Source of the DNA: Ichthyophis bannanicus
Lineage: Eukaryota > Chordata > Amphibia > Gymnophiona > Ichthyophiidae
Reading direction: 5' to 3'
Length of the DNA stretch: 64,000 nt
Assembly (NCBI GenBank): GCA_033557465.1
Contig: CM066031.1
Coordinates: 1,672,640,800 to 1,672,704,799 of the forward strand
Shown here piece by piece: positions 11,565-21,204 of this stretch (its first letter is position 1; each line of letters starts with the position of its first letter). The notes under the pieces were generated by a model. The model saw only the letters and a list, made by a program, of their open reading frames with translations, had not been told where the DNA came from and did not search any database. A program made the position numbers and the translations under genes.

Positions 11565-11661
11565 GTGAGGACCGATTCCTGCTGCTCCTGGAGAACACCT
11601 GTTACAGGTGAGTAACTACGCTTTCTCCAGGACCAAGCAGGAAGTCAGTCCTCACTTATGG
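11565..11661 (-). repeat. ICR of DIRS-5
   Basis: The sequence is the reverse complement of the left end, including the extension and ending GTAACTACGC, fused to the reverse complement of the right end, TTTCTCCAGGACCAAGC. It therefore spells the head-to-tail joint expected in a circular intermediate, cctggagaaagcgtagtt when read the other way. Confidence 0.92.
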
Positions 11662-11798
11662 GACTCCCAAGCTTAAGGCTACCGGAGACCCTAAGCACAA
11701 AAATGAGCTCCCTCTAGCTCAGCAGCACAGAAGGAAAGAATCTTCGCTGAATTATTACCCACCGGTAGCCCACATCCGGGATGGAGGGTAGGAGTTGC

Positions 11799-12900
11799 TC
11801 AGACCTCAAAGAGATTACGGAGGACTGCCTGTCCGAAAGCACTGTCCCTGCGGGACTCCCTCTCGAGACAGTAATGGACCGCAAAAGTCTGGCTCGAAGA
11901 CCAAGTAGCGGCCCGGCAGATGTCTGCCAGCGGAACAGAGCGGAGGTAAGCCACTGACGTGGCCTTTGCCCGAACGCAATGAGCCGTGACTCGACCGTCC
12001 AAGGAGAGTCCGGCTGCCCCATAAGCCCAAGAGATACAGTCCGCAACCCAGATGGACAGAGTACGCTTGGAGACCGGGAGCCCCAATTTACTGGGGTCAA
12101 AAGACACAAAAAGCTGAGCAGCTTTACGGTGCTCCCGCGTACGGTCAAGGTAGAAGTTCAATGCCCTTCTACAGTCCAGGGTATGGAGGACCGTTTCAGC
12201 TCGGCTGGAGTGTGGTCTGGGAAAGAAGGTTGGAAGTACCACCTCCTGATTAATATGAAAGGGGGAGACCACTTTTGGAAGAAATTTTGGGTGAGTCCGT
12301 AGGACTACCCTATTTTTGTAGAACCGAGTGTAAGGGGGATCAGACACGAGGGCCTGCAATTCACTTACGCGTCTAGCGGAAGTGAGGGCTATCAAGAACA
12401 ATGTTTTCCAAGAAAGAAAACGGAGAGAACAGGTAGCCATAGGTTCAAAAGGCGGACAGGTGATCCGCTGTAAAACCACATTCAGGTCCCAGTCAGGCGC
12501 TGGCGGGCGCAGAGGTGGTTTAAGTAGAAGGAGACCTCGGAGAAACCTCGCTACGAGAGGGTCGTTGGAAAGAGGTCTGCCGTCCACCGGCACATGATGT
12601 GCTGAAAGAGCACTGAGGTGAACTTTGACGGAGTTGGACTTAAGTCCCAGATTAGAGAGGTATAGCAAGTACTGCAAGATCACCGACACCGGGCAGGAGA
12701 AGGGATCCTGAGACTGTTGGGTACACCAAACGGAAAAACGACGCCATTTAAGGGCGTAGCATTTGCGGGTAGAAGGTCGTCGTGAAGCTAAGACGACCTC
12801 CTCCACCTCTGCCGGCAGGAGAAGGGGAGCAAGGACTACCCTCTCAGCAGCCAGGCCATTAGGTTGAGAGACCTGAGGTTGGGGTGTAGCAGAGACCCCT
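11799..12900 (-). CDS. DIRS-5 tyrosine recombinase (YR) domain, open
   Basis: This is the C-terminal ~365 codons of a 947-codon open frame (14642-11799), reading cleanly to a stop right after LRNLFEV. The core-binding half has VVLASRRPSTRKCYALKWRR, FSVWCTQQSQDPF and LSNLGLKSNSVKVHLSAL. The catalytic half has WDLNVVLQRITCPPFEPM, LTSARRVSELQAL (box I Arg), HCVRAK (HxxR), DICRAATWSSSQTFAVHY (Tyr nucleophile) and CLERES. It overlaps, in another frame, the end of the RT-RH ORF (stop after AWLLRG at 12836), the ORF arrangement usual for DIRS. The YR would insert circular element DNA. No inactivating change is visible in the domain; how it would be translated is unknown. Confidence 0.85.
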
Positions 12901-14642
12901 GATCCTGAGTGAGGAGATCCGGTTGTAACCCCAGAGGGAATGGATCCTCTACCGCTAAATGCAGTAGGAGTGGAAACCACGGCTGTCTGGGCCAGCGAGG
13001 GGCCACTAGGATCATGAAGGCTTTGTCTCGGAGAACCTTGAAAAGAGTCCGGGAGACTAGCGGGATGGGAGGGAAAGCGTACAGAAGGCTCACCGACCAT
13101 GAGAGTAGAAAAGCGTCCGCCGCAACTCGAAGGGGGTGTGGCTGACGAGAGCAGAAGCGAGGAAGTTGCCGGTTGTGAGGACTGGCAAAGAGATCCATTG
13201 TGGGGAGGCCCCACTTTAGAAAGAGCTTCTGAACTACCAAGGGATCCAGGCGCCACTCGTGCGGCTGGAGGATCCTGCTGAGTTTGTCCGCCAGGCAATT
13301 TTCTTGGCCTGGGAGATAAACTGCCTTGAGAAGAATGCCGTGACTGACGGCCCAAGAGCAGAGCTTGCTTGCTTCCCGACAGAGAAGGAAGGAGCCCGTG
13401 CCCCCCTGCTTGTTCACGTAGAACATGGCAACTTGATTGTCCGTCTGGACAAGGACGGACTGGCGAGAGGTCAGGTGGGAGAAGGCCCTGAGAGCCAAGC
13501 GGATCGCTCTGAGCTCCAGGAAGTTGATCTGCTGAGCAGACTCCCACGTGTTCCAGAGACCTTGAGTACATGCCCCTTGGCAATGTGCTCCCCAGCCCAG
13601 GAGGGATGCATCTGTCGTCAGCACCCGGGCCGGCTGAGGTGGCTGAAAAGGCATGCCGAGCACTAGGTTCGGCCGATGAAGCCACCACTGAAGAGACGAG
13701 GCCAGCGGCTCGGAGACGCGCACTAGGTCCGCTAGGCCGCCTGTGGCCTGTTGCCACTGCTTGCGGAGACACCATTGAGCCGGCCGCATATTCAGGCGGG
13801 CATTGGGGGTCACATGGACGGTGGAAGCCATATGGCCGAGTAGTCTCAGGAAGCGCCTGGCGGAGACCAGGGGCTGGCTGCGAAAACGGTCGGCTAGGTC
13901 CATGAGCCGTTGAGCCCTGTCGAGCGGTAGGAACGCTCGTGCCTGAGGAGTGTGCAGCCTTGCGCCGATGAACTCGAGATCCTGTGAGGGGAGCAAAGTG
14001 GACTTTGCGAAGTTTATAACAAAGCCCAAGTGCTGCAGAAGAATCACCGTGCGGCGTGTGGCGTTGGTGACCTCCGGAGCGGACGCTGCTCTGATGAGCC
14101 AGTCGTCGAGGTACGGAAAGACAGAGGCCGTGAAGCCGGAGATGGGCCGCCACCACCGCGAGGCATTTTGTGAAGACCCGCGGTGCGGAGGACAGGCCAA
14201 AGGGCAGTACTCTGTACTGGTAATGATTTCCTGCCACCACAAACCTTAGGTATTGGCGGTGGCTTGGGTGGATGAGGATGTGTGTGTAGGCATCCTTTAG
14301 ATCCAAGGAGCATAGCCAATCTCCCTGCTGGAGGTAGGGCAGAAGGATTCCAAGGGTAAGCATCTTGAACTTCTCCCGCACAAGGAACTTGTTGAGGTTG
14401 CGCAAGTCCAGGATGGGTCTGAGGCCTCCTGTCCGCTTTGGTACTAGAAAGTACCTGGAATAAAAGCCTTGACCTCTCAGGTGGTGGGGCACCGGTTCCA
14501 CCGCCTGCTCCTGCAGAAGACCCGCTAACTCCTGAAGGAGTAGTTCCCTGTGCAGAGGGGGTCGTGGAGGTTCTCCCGGAAAGTAGGAGGGAGGGATCTG
14601 GTGGAAGTGGAGAAGATATCCTTCTCTCACGACCTGAAGCAC
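12836..14642 (-). pseudogene. DIRS-5 RT-RNase H-MT polyprotein (one frameshift)
   Basis: The RT N-terminal half lies in the 14642 frame (VPKRTGGLRPILDLRNLNKF, WLCSLDLKDAYTHILIHP, QYRVLPFGLSSAPRVF). A one-base shift near 14140 moves to the 14242-12836 frame. That frame carries SVFPYLDDWLIR (catalytic YLDD), RNase H (LTTDASLLGWGAH, INFLELRAIRLALRAF, VLVQTDNQVAMFYVNKQGG, LPGQENCLADKLSR) and the post-RH block (TMDLFASPHNRQLPRF, LLYAFPPIPLV, MILVAPRWPRQPWFPLLL). That last block lies where DIRS Pol is reported to have a Dam-like methyltransferase; I assign it by position only. DIRS-3 shows the RT and YLDDW in a single frame, so the shift here is a mutation rather than programmed. Confidence 0.85.
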
Positions 14643-14746
14643 CCAGGCATCTGAGGTGATGCCGGACCACCTGTGGGCGAAGTGAACCAGCCGGCCTCCG
14701 GTGCTGGGAGGAACCAGCGGGGGGGGGAGAGGCTATGCTTAAGGAG

Positions 14747-16674
14747 TCAAAAGCCCCCACCCTGCTGAGCAGGGGCTGGTGGCGCAGGCTTGGGGGCTTG
14801 CTGCCTACGGGACCCGTTACCCCGTCCCTTGGCCTGCTGGCCCTGTTGGGGAGCTGCAGGGGCCTGATAATGGGGGTATTGTTTGTAGGCAGCCGCCTTC
14901 CTCGGGTAAAAGGACTTCTTTCCCAAGCCCTTCTTTTTCTGGGAAGGGGCGGAGGTCTTCCTAGAAAGCCTAGTCCTGGTGAGAGTCTCCGTCTCAATTT
15001 GTGCAGCCTTATCAGCCATGGGCTTGCCAAAGAGGTTTTCGCCTCGGCAGGGGACATCGACCAACTTGTCCTGCACCCAGGGCTCAAGGTCAGACGACTG
15101 AAGCCAAGCCTGTCGGCGGGCACCGATGCCGGCTGCGGCCACTCGAGCCGATGCTTCAAAGCCATCATAGGCTGCTCAGGATATGAATTTTGAGCATTCC
15201 CGAATGCCAGTGGACAAGGCCAGGAACCTCCGCAAGGGTTCCTCGGACAAACCAGCGGAGAATCCGGCTAGCTCTTTAGCCAGGTCTCGGAGATACATGC
15301 CCATGTATAGCTGGTAGGTCTGGACACGACACGCAAGCATAGAGCCCTGGAAACACTTCTTACCAAGGCCATCCAGGTTACGGGCCTCCCTGCCAGGAGG
15401 CACCGAGGAGTGCATCTTCTGGCTCTTAAGACGATGCATGGCCGATTCCACTACCATGGAATGGTGTGGTAGCTGTGCTTTTTGGAAGCCAGGGCTCTTG
15501 CGGACTCGATAGATAGAATCGACCCGCTTGCTCAGGACCGGCGAGGTGGCCGGACTCTCCCACATGCGGAAGAGTAGTCGTTCCAGCATGGGAGGAACCG
15601 GTACAGTAAAGTGTTCCCTGGCGGGAGAGTCATACTGGAGGGCGTCGAGCTCTTCGGCTCGAGGCTCCTCCTCGGGGTCCGCAGGGAAGGCCAAGGCCTT
15701 GGCCATATCCCTGACGAAGTCCGAGAACTGGGCATCCTCCGGGGGGGACTGCTTCCGAGGTTCGGACTCCGGTGAGTCCGAGGGGACACACCGAGTCCGG
15801 AAAGAATCAGGCGACTCTTCCTCTTCAGACTCCCAGACCGACTCCGACGAGGACTCGGTGGGGTCGGCCCGGGCAGGGCGCGGCGCGGCGCCTGCCGCCC
15901 CGACGCCGAGGGAGTCGGCGTCGGCGACCTCGGTCCCGAACAGGAGGCCGAGGGTGACCTCGACCGAGGATCGACTCGAGTTCACATCGACTCGAGGATC
16001 GGCTCGGTCTCCGGGGTCGACTTAGACGTCGATGTCCCGGCGGTCGGGGCAGCGGCGCCAGCGAAGCCAGCGAGCAGTGCCCGCTGCTGGTCCATGAAGG
16101 CAGACAGTCTGCTCTCCAAGGCCGTCAACCTGAGTCCGAGCTCAGGTGACCCAACAGCCCCCGACTCGGGCCCCGACGGCGTCGGGCCCGACGTCGGCTG
16201 TCGCGGATGCGAGTCCAGAAGGACCACAGGACTTACCCGAGCAGGCAGCTCCGACTCCAGGCGAGGTCGCTTCGTGAGGTGCTCCTTCTCCAAGGACCCG
16301 GGACGGCTATCGGGGCTATGCGACCTGGCCCTCGCAGAGCCAGGAGCGTCCACCGACACCGCCCTCGCGGGTTTCACCTTACGCCGATGGTCCCCGGAGG
16401 GAGAACCCCTGTCGGAGGAACTCCGGCGACGGTCCGAGCTGGAACCTTTGGACGCGGAGGCCTCCGACGAGGTCCGGGTACGGCTGGGGTCAGCGAAGAT
16501 CCTATCCCGCTGATGCCGCCGACTTCTCAACGCTTTGGAGGACATTTTGCCGCAGGGCCCACAGATCATTTCTTCATGATCCGGGCCCAGGCAGCGGAGG
16601 CAAAAGTCGTGTGTGTCAGTTAGTGACATATTTCGGTCACACTGACCACACCGCTTGAAACCACTGGCAGCCAT
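14747..16674 (-). pseudogene. DIRS-5 gag (one frameshift, one stop)
   Basis: The first frame (16674-15982) starts MAASGFKRCGQCDRNMSLTD and holds the N-terminal zinc motif (CGQC, DTHDFCLRCLGPDHEE, CGPCGKM), followed by an Arg/Ser-rich basic stretch. It ends in TGA overlapping the ATG of the second frame (15985-15176), which has an acidic Ser/Glu stretch and the conserved helical block (RMWESPATSPVLS, PGFQKAQLPHHSMVVESA, TYQLYMGMYLRDLAKEL). After a TGA at 15176-15178 the same frame continues (15142-14747) into a Lys/Gln/Pro-rich, nucleic-acid-binding-like tail. The ATGA overlap is probably an indel artefact, since DIRS-4 reads through this place in one frame. Confidence 0.82.
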
Positions 16675-16913
16675 CGGGGGAAAAAGGGCCCCGGCGAGGT
16701 CAAAGGACCGGGCTGCCAGGGAAAAACCGAAAACGAAAGCTGACTAAGTCAGAAAAACCGAAAAGAAGAAGAGGACTCGTGACCGGCGTCGCGAGTCCGG
16801 CGGGAAAAAGACCGGCGTCGAACCGAAGGAAAAAAAGAATAAATTATGAAGAAATATCAACTTTTTCGCGGGGACACGACGGGTACGTCTGTAGGGCTCC
16901 GCGGAAAAAAGAA

Positions 16914-17077
16914 GACTGGCTAAGATGGCACCCTTGGGCGGGAAGAGGACCGCGCATGCGCGCTGCAATTCCCAAAGGCTTTCTTTGAAAGCTGGGGAAA
17001 ATTGCTCCGCGAGGGCTCCGTCGGCGCCGACGTCACCCATAAGTGAGGACTGACTTCCTGCTTGGTCCTGGAGAAAG
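16914..17077 (-). repeat. Right ITR of DIRS-5
   Basis: This is the inverted copy of the left ITR. It starts inside at GACTGGCTAAGATGGCACCC and ends outside at CTTGGTCCTGGAGAAAG, without the 27-nt extension. Confidence 0.92.
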
Positions 17078-18680
17078 GAAAGATATTGAAGCCTGACGCT
17101 TCAAGGATAGGGAGACTTAGGGCAAAGTGGAAGCTGTTAGCACCACAGCAATGGTTGTGTGCATAAGAGCCCCCACATACTGAGGAACAGTATGAAAATA
17201 TGGAAGCCCTCTGTCTGGAACCTTCTAAGAAGGTAAAAATGTTTATAGCATAGACAGTTAGGGAGATAGTATGTAATACATATTGACCTATAAAAGGCCT
17301 CCCAACAGATATATATCCCCCTATATATATATGTATCTATATATATGTATATTATGTGTAAAGATATATATATATATATGTGGGGGCATAATTATGCACA
17401 CACAGCTTACAGACATATGTATGTAGATGCATATATAGAGATATATACATACATGAATATGAGTCTGAAGATACATGTCTACCACTAAGCCCCATAAGAA
17501 CATTCACATGGGGAATGTGAAGGGGAAAGGTTCATCCAATAACAAGAGGGTGAAACCCACTTGACAGATATATAGAGAATCTATTTCCGTGGCTAAGAGG
17601 ATGCAGGAATGCAATCCAGGAAAATAACCAGGACGGTTGCGTGAAAAACAGAGGATAATATCAGTCTGTAAAGAGCAAGTCGGGAGTCCTTTAGAACTCT
17701 GACATGGTAGATGGGTAGAAACGCATAGAGAAGATATCAGGAGGACCCACTGGAGGGACATAGGGGTATCATGCGTTACTAATAGCCTTGGATATTCACG
17801 CAGAAAAAGCTTATATTCTGAATTATAACAGGAGACAAAAGGGTGTGGAGAACCCTCACAGTCATGGGAATGATTTATAAGCTTTTTCCTACTATATAGA
17901 ATAGCCCTCAGAGACAAAGATCAATGCTCTGTAGCAAGGGCCCATAGTAGAAAGCTTCTCTGAAGATTGCAGAGAGCATTGTGCAGGAGAATTATGAGAT
18001 AAAACTGACTGAAGTCAGGCGTGTTGCCACATCCTAGGAAAAGGAGATGGCTAGAAAGAAGATAATGTGAGAAGCCTAAAGTGAGTAGGATTATCCAAGA
18101 TAGATGAGGACTAGCTTGGAATCACTACTGAGGCTAAACAAAAATTGTGGAAGATAGACTGGAACTTGTGGAAAAGTACCAGTAGTTCAACCACTGGAAC
18201 TCCTGCATGCACAGCAGCTGAAAAAGACAGCAGAGAGAATCTTCCTGTGCAAAACAAAGAGAAACAGACAAAGGGAGAGGAGATATTCCTGTCCCTGCCT
18301 GATGAGTTATCTTGAGAATGTATTCAAGGAAACAAAAAGTCTACACTGGCATGAAAGGCTAGAGAAGCTTTTCAGAATGGTACCACTCAGTCAGGGGAAA
18401 CCCTGGATGAGAGGGTAGAGAAAACAGGTAATTGGAGGGTGACTTACCCATATGGCGAGTCAGCTGAAGGAAAAAATGTTCATGTTGGGACAGAAACTAT
18501 CATGGGATAGTTGTAACTTCCCTTCTTGGTAGTAAGAAGAGGAGAATTCTGTAACCCATGGACAAGAATATCCTGACAGCTTAGCATACTGAAAAAGGAA
18601 AACCCCAGTGTAGAGCTTTAAGAAAAAACAGTGAACAAACTTCTGCTAGGAAGAAGTTAACTGTAGATTGCAACCTTCAG
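17078..18680 (-). other. DIRS-4 non-coding interior, right part, with faint pol traces
   Basis: This continues DIRS-4 after DIRS-5. There is no ORF with RT, RH or YR motifs. Two short colinear echoes of the DIRS-3 pol region are visible by eye. AGGGCCCATAGTAGAAAGC near 17938 recalls the RNase H segment at 8810, and a stretch near 18520-18560 recalls the RT N-terminus at 9880-9930. The region includes an AT-dinucleotide tract. Confidence 0.5.
17290..17465. repeat. AT-rich microsatellite tract in DIRS-4
   Basis: Runs of TA and TATG units (TATATATATATATATATG among them) over about 170 bp. The ORF reading through it is low-complexity and not a gene. Confidence 0.9.
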
Positions 18681-18683
18681 AAC

Positions 18684-20840
18684 CTATGGTTGCTGGGTAT
18701 GCTCAGACTGGCTAGAGTTTGGAAACTTCAGACTAGGATGAGGTGTACCTTGCTTGGGTACATCTGGATGATGGGCAGGAGAAGAATGAAACCTTCTTTT
18801 CTTAGGGAAAGAAGGTTTGGTAGGACATTTCCTACCTCCTGGGGAAGAAGGAGGCTTAGAATGGTCTCCAGAACCAGGGAAGTCAGTGGAGCAATGAGCA
18901 ACCTGACGTAAAGCCTCCTTATTGAAGGGATTTTCTCCAGTACAAGGAGAATTACCCAGTGTGTGTTGTGCCCATCTGCTCAAGTCTGAAGCTTGGAGCC
19001 AGGCTCTACGACGTGCTCCAATGGCAACAGCAGAGGATCTGCTAACAGACTCAAAAGAGTCTAGAGAAGCACGAGAAAGAAATCAAGAGATATTCCGGCT
19101 ATGACTAAGAAGCAAGCAATAGTCAGCAGCCTTAGGCTCTGACAAAAAAGGAGTCAAAAGAGATAATTTCTTTGTGACCTTCTGGAGTGTTAGACTCATA
19201 TAAAATATATAAGAAATAATTCTTGATGCCAGCATAGATGTTTGGAAGGTTTGACGTCCAAAGGCATCAAGTGCTCTAGATGCACGACCTGGCGGATAAG
19301 AAGAATGCTTCTTCTTGCTTTTTACTTTCCTCATTGCTGATTCCACTACAATGGAATGATGGGGAAGTTGAGTCTTTTGAAACCCTGGAGAGGGGGGCAC
19401 CCGATACAGAACATTAGTTGCTGTAGAAGGTGAGGGAACCCTTAAAGGTGATTCCCATATCCTTAGAAGAAGATCCTGCAAAGAATGATGTAAAGGAAGC
19501 ATTATATTTTCCTTTTCTGCAGGAGAGCCTTGGTTAAGATCACAGCCAGGGATAGGAATAGCAAGAAAGGTTGCCATATCAAGGAGAAATTTCTGAAAAG
19601 AAGGATCTCCAATGGGAACCATCCCTGGGTAGGCTAAGGTTGAAGAAGCAGCCTGAGCACCAGAGGATGTACTGGTCTGGTGCAGAAAAAGAACCCTACT
19701 AGATGGATAGTGATACTGGCAGTCACGATTTGAGGCAGTTAGTACTGGATCGTCCATGCCAGGTATCAATTCCAAACTAGGCATAGAAAGGATCGATGGT
19801 ACTGATGTAACTGCAGGAATCGACATCGATACCAATACCGGCAGCTGAGGCGGAATCGGAGACGGTAATGTCATCGAGGCAGTCATCGGAGGCTGCTCAA
19901 GCGGTACAGAGGTAACCATAGAGTCTTGGTGAATATCCTCGGTACTGCGTATCCGGAAACGATAAGGGTCGGTTCCAAGACGCGTCGGTACCCAGTCATC
20001 TAGACTAGATATCGATTCCAGACTCGGCATCGAAGGAAGCGAGTCTATCGATGCATGTCTAGAGGGCACCGACGTCGGTGGTGGTATCGGCGATGCCCAT
20101 ACAGGAAAGTCACTCTGGGTCGTATCGATCGGTCCCGAAGGTACCGAGGACGCCAGATGACAATCCCTGGTGAAGAGTGGAACACTCAACACCGATGCCG
20201 ATGCCGGGGTATCGGTACCGCTCAAAGCGGGTGCCATCCCTGAGCATGGCTTAGATACAGGAAAGTCAATCAGGAACGTATCGATTGGTCCCGAAGGTAC
20301 CGAGGACGCCAGATGACGATCCCTGGTGAAGAGTGGAACACTCGACACCGGTGCCGATGCCGGGGTATCGGTACCACTCGAAGCGGATACCACCCCCGAG
20401 CATGGCTCAGGTATGTTCTGTGAGGGGTGAGCCCCAGGAACAACCTGAAACCCCTGAAATGCTTTGGAGCCCGAAGACTCCCGCCGGGGTTTTAATGCCA
20501 ATGGGGTCTTGAGGGCAAGGCCGGAGCCATCATCATGCCTGGCATGAGACCTACCACTCAAGGATTGGCAAGTCTTAACAGACTGTTTGTGGGTTATCTG
20601 ATCCTGTAGAGAAGGAAAAAACGGTGCTTTCACTGCTGGAGTGAAAACGGTATCGAGGGAAACTCGAAAGAGGGAAGGTCTTCTCACAGTATTGCAGCCT
20701 GATGGTTCAGGGGAAAAAGGGTCAGGACCCAAACAGGTTAGACACCAGTTATTGGAGTCTAAAAAGAAAACTGTGTTTCCACAGTGAAGGCACTTCTTAG
20801 GAGAAGAAGGCTCCATGATGAAGAGGCCTTGTAGGCCCAA
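18684..20840 (-). pseudogene. DIRS-4 gag, nearly intact (one in-frame stop)
   Basis: A 585-codon frame (20840-19083) begins MEPSSPKKCLHCGNTVFF and continues in the same frame, after a single TGA, to 18684. The total is about 718 codons. Regions in order: an N-terminal Cys motif (CLHC, WCLTCLGPD, partly degenerate at the distal ligands); a long Ser/Pro/Thr-rich, low-complexity middle with two tandem 52-residue units; the conserved helical gag block (DLLLRIWESPLRVPS, YRVPPSPGFQKTQLPHHSIV, ASRIISYIFYMSL); and a basic Pro/Ser-rich tail. The TGA aligns with a Lys codon of DIRS-3. The start is chosen because it precedes the zinc motif as in the other copies. Gag being open while pol has vanished suggests a non-autonomous element or very uneven decay. 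Confidence 0.78.
20100..20411 (-). repeat. 156-bp in-frame tandem duplication in DIRS-4 gag
   Basis: Two adjacent copies are offset by 156 bp; GGTCCCGAAGGTACCGAGG occurs at 20131 and 20287. Each encodes about 52 residues containing SGTDTPAS, SVPLFTRD and HLASSVPSGPID. The copies differ at scattered sites, so the duplication is not very recent. Confidence 0.88.
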
Positions 20841-21204
20841 AAAGTTAAGACAGAGCAGAGGGAAAAAGCTCTCTGAATTTAAGAAAAAGAAAAGAAAAAA
20901 TCACCGGCAGTACCGGAGGCGGCGGGAAAAACAGCCGCGACCACAAGAAAACAAGAAATGAAGAATTTAAAGAAAAAGGTTTCTGCGGTGACAGGAGGAC
21001 GTCCTGCCGGCTCCGCAGAAAAACAAAAACTGAGGAGAAGAAGTGGAAAAGGCAGGAAGTCAGTGCGCAGGCGCGAGGGATGCTCCCAAAAGCTTTCTGA
21101 TTGGATGCTGGGGAGCATTCCCGTGCAGGCTCCGTCGGTACCGACGTACCCATATGTGAAGACTCATTCCTGCTTGTTCCTGGAGATTAAGCAGGATAAA
21201 ACCT

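Larger units (their letters stand above)
11293..17077 (-). mobile_element. DIRS-5: innermost, best-preserved DIRS element (alpha family, ~5.8 kb)
   Basis: Full-length architecture. The left ITR is 11293-11480 and the right ITR 16914-17077 (about 160 bp inverted, plus a 27-nt extension at the left). The ICR is 11565-11661, and gag, RT-RH-MT and YR fill the interior. It is flanked by AG on both sides within DIRS-4. The gag region (15800-16500) is very G+C- and CpG-rich, unlike the CpG-depleted outer layers, which fits a recent insertion. I count about three inactivating lesions: a gag frameshift, a gag TGA and an RT frameshift. Confidence 0.92.
10331..21189 (-). mobile_element. DIRS-4: fourth layer, gag-bearing beta-family element with decayed pol
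   Basis: Pieces are 10331-11292 and 17078-21189, separated by DIRS-5. It is flanked by AGC on both sides of its insertion in DIRS-3. The left terminus has lost about 11 bp (GCACAG then TAACAGGTG, where others read TTACTCACCTG between). The ICR lies at 10590-10686. A long gag frame fills 18684-20840 and the right ITR is 21050-21187. Between the ICR and gag, about 2.2 kb holds no recognisable RT or YR ORF, only faint colinear traces. Confidence 0.8.

Noticed and set aside
15982..15985. ATGA overlap between two gag frames in DIRS-5, resembling termination-reinitiation
   Set aside because: DIRS-4 reads through the equivalent place in one frame, and the other copies shift frame elsewhere, so an indel is more likely.
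16094..16623. Long plus-strand open frames opposite DIRS-5 gag, and similar ones opposite other DIRS ORFs
   Set aside because: These are mirror frames in G+C-rich coding sequence. They have no domain and are not kept in other copies.
17321..17503. Small Tyr/Ile-rich ORF
   Set aside because: It is a translation of a TA/TATG microsatellite.
15176..19085. In-frame TGA codons near the end of gag in both DIRS-5 (15176-15178) and DIRS-4 (19083-19085), suggesting programmed readthrough
   Set aside because: Aligned by hand through the SKFxN/RAAF block, the two stops fall four codons apart, and DIRS-1, 2, 3 and 6 have sense codons at these places. Independent nonsense mutations explain them better.
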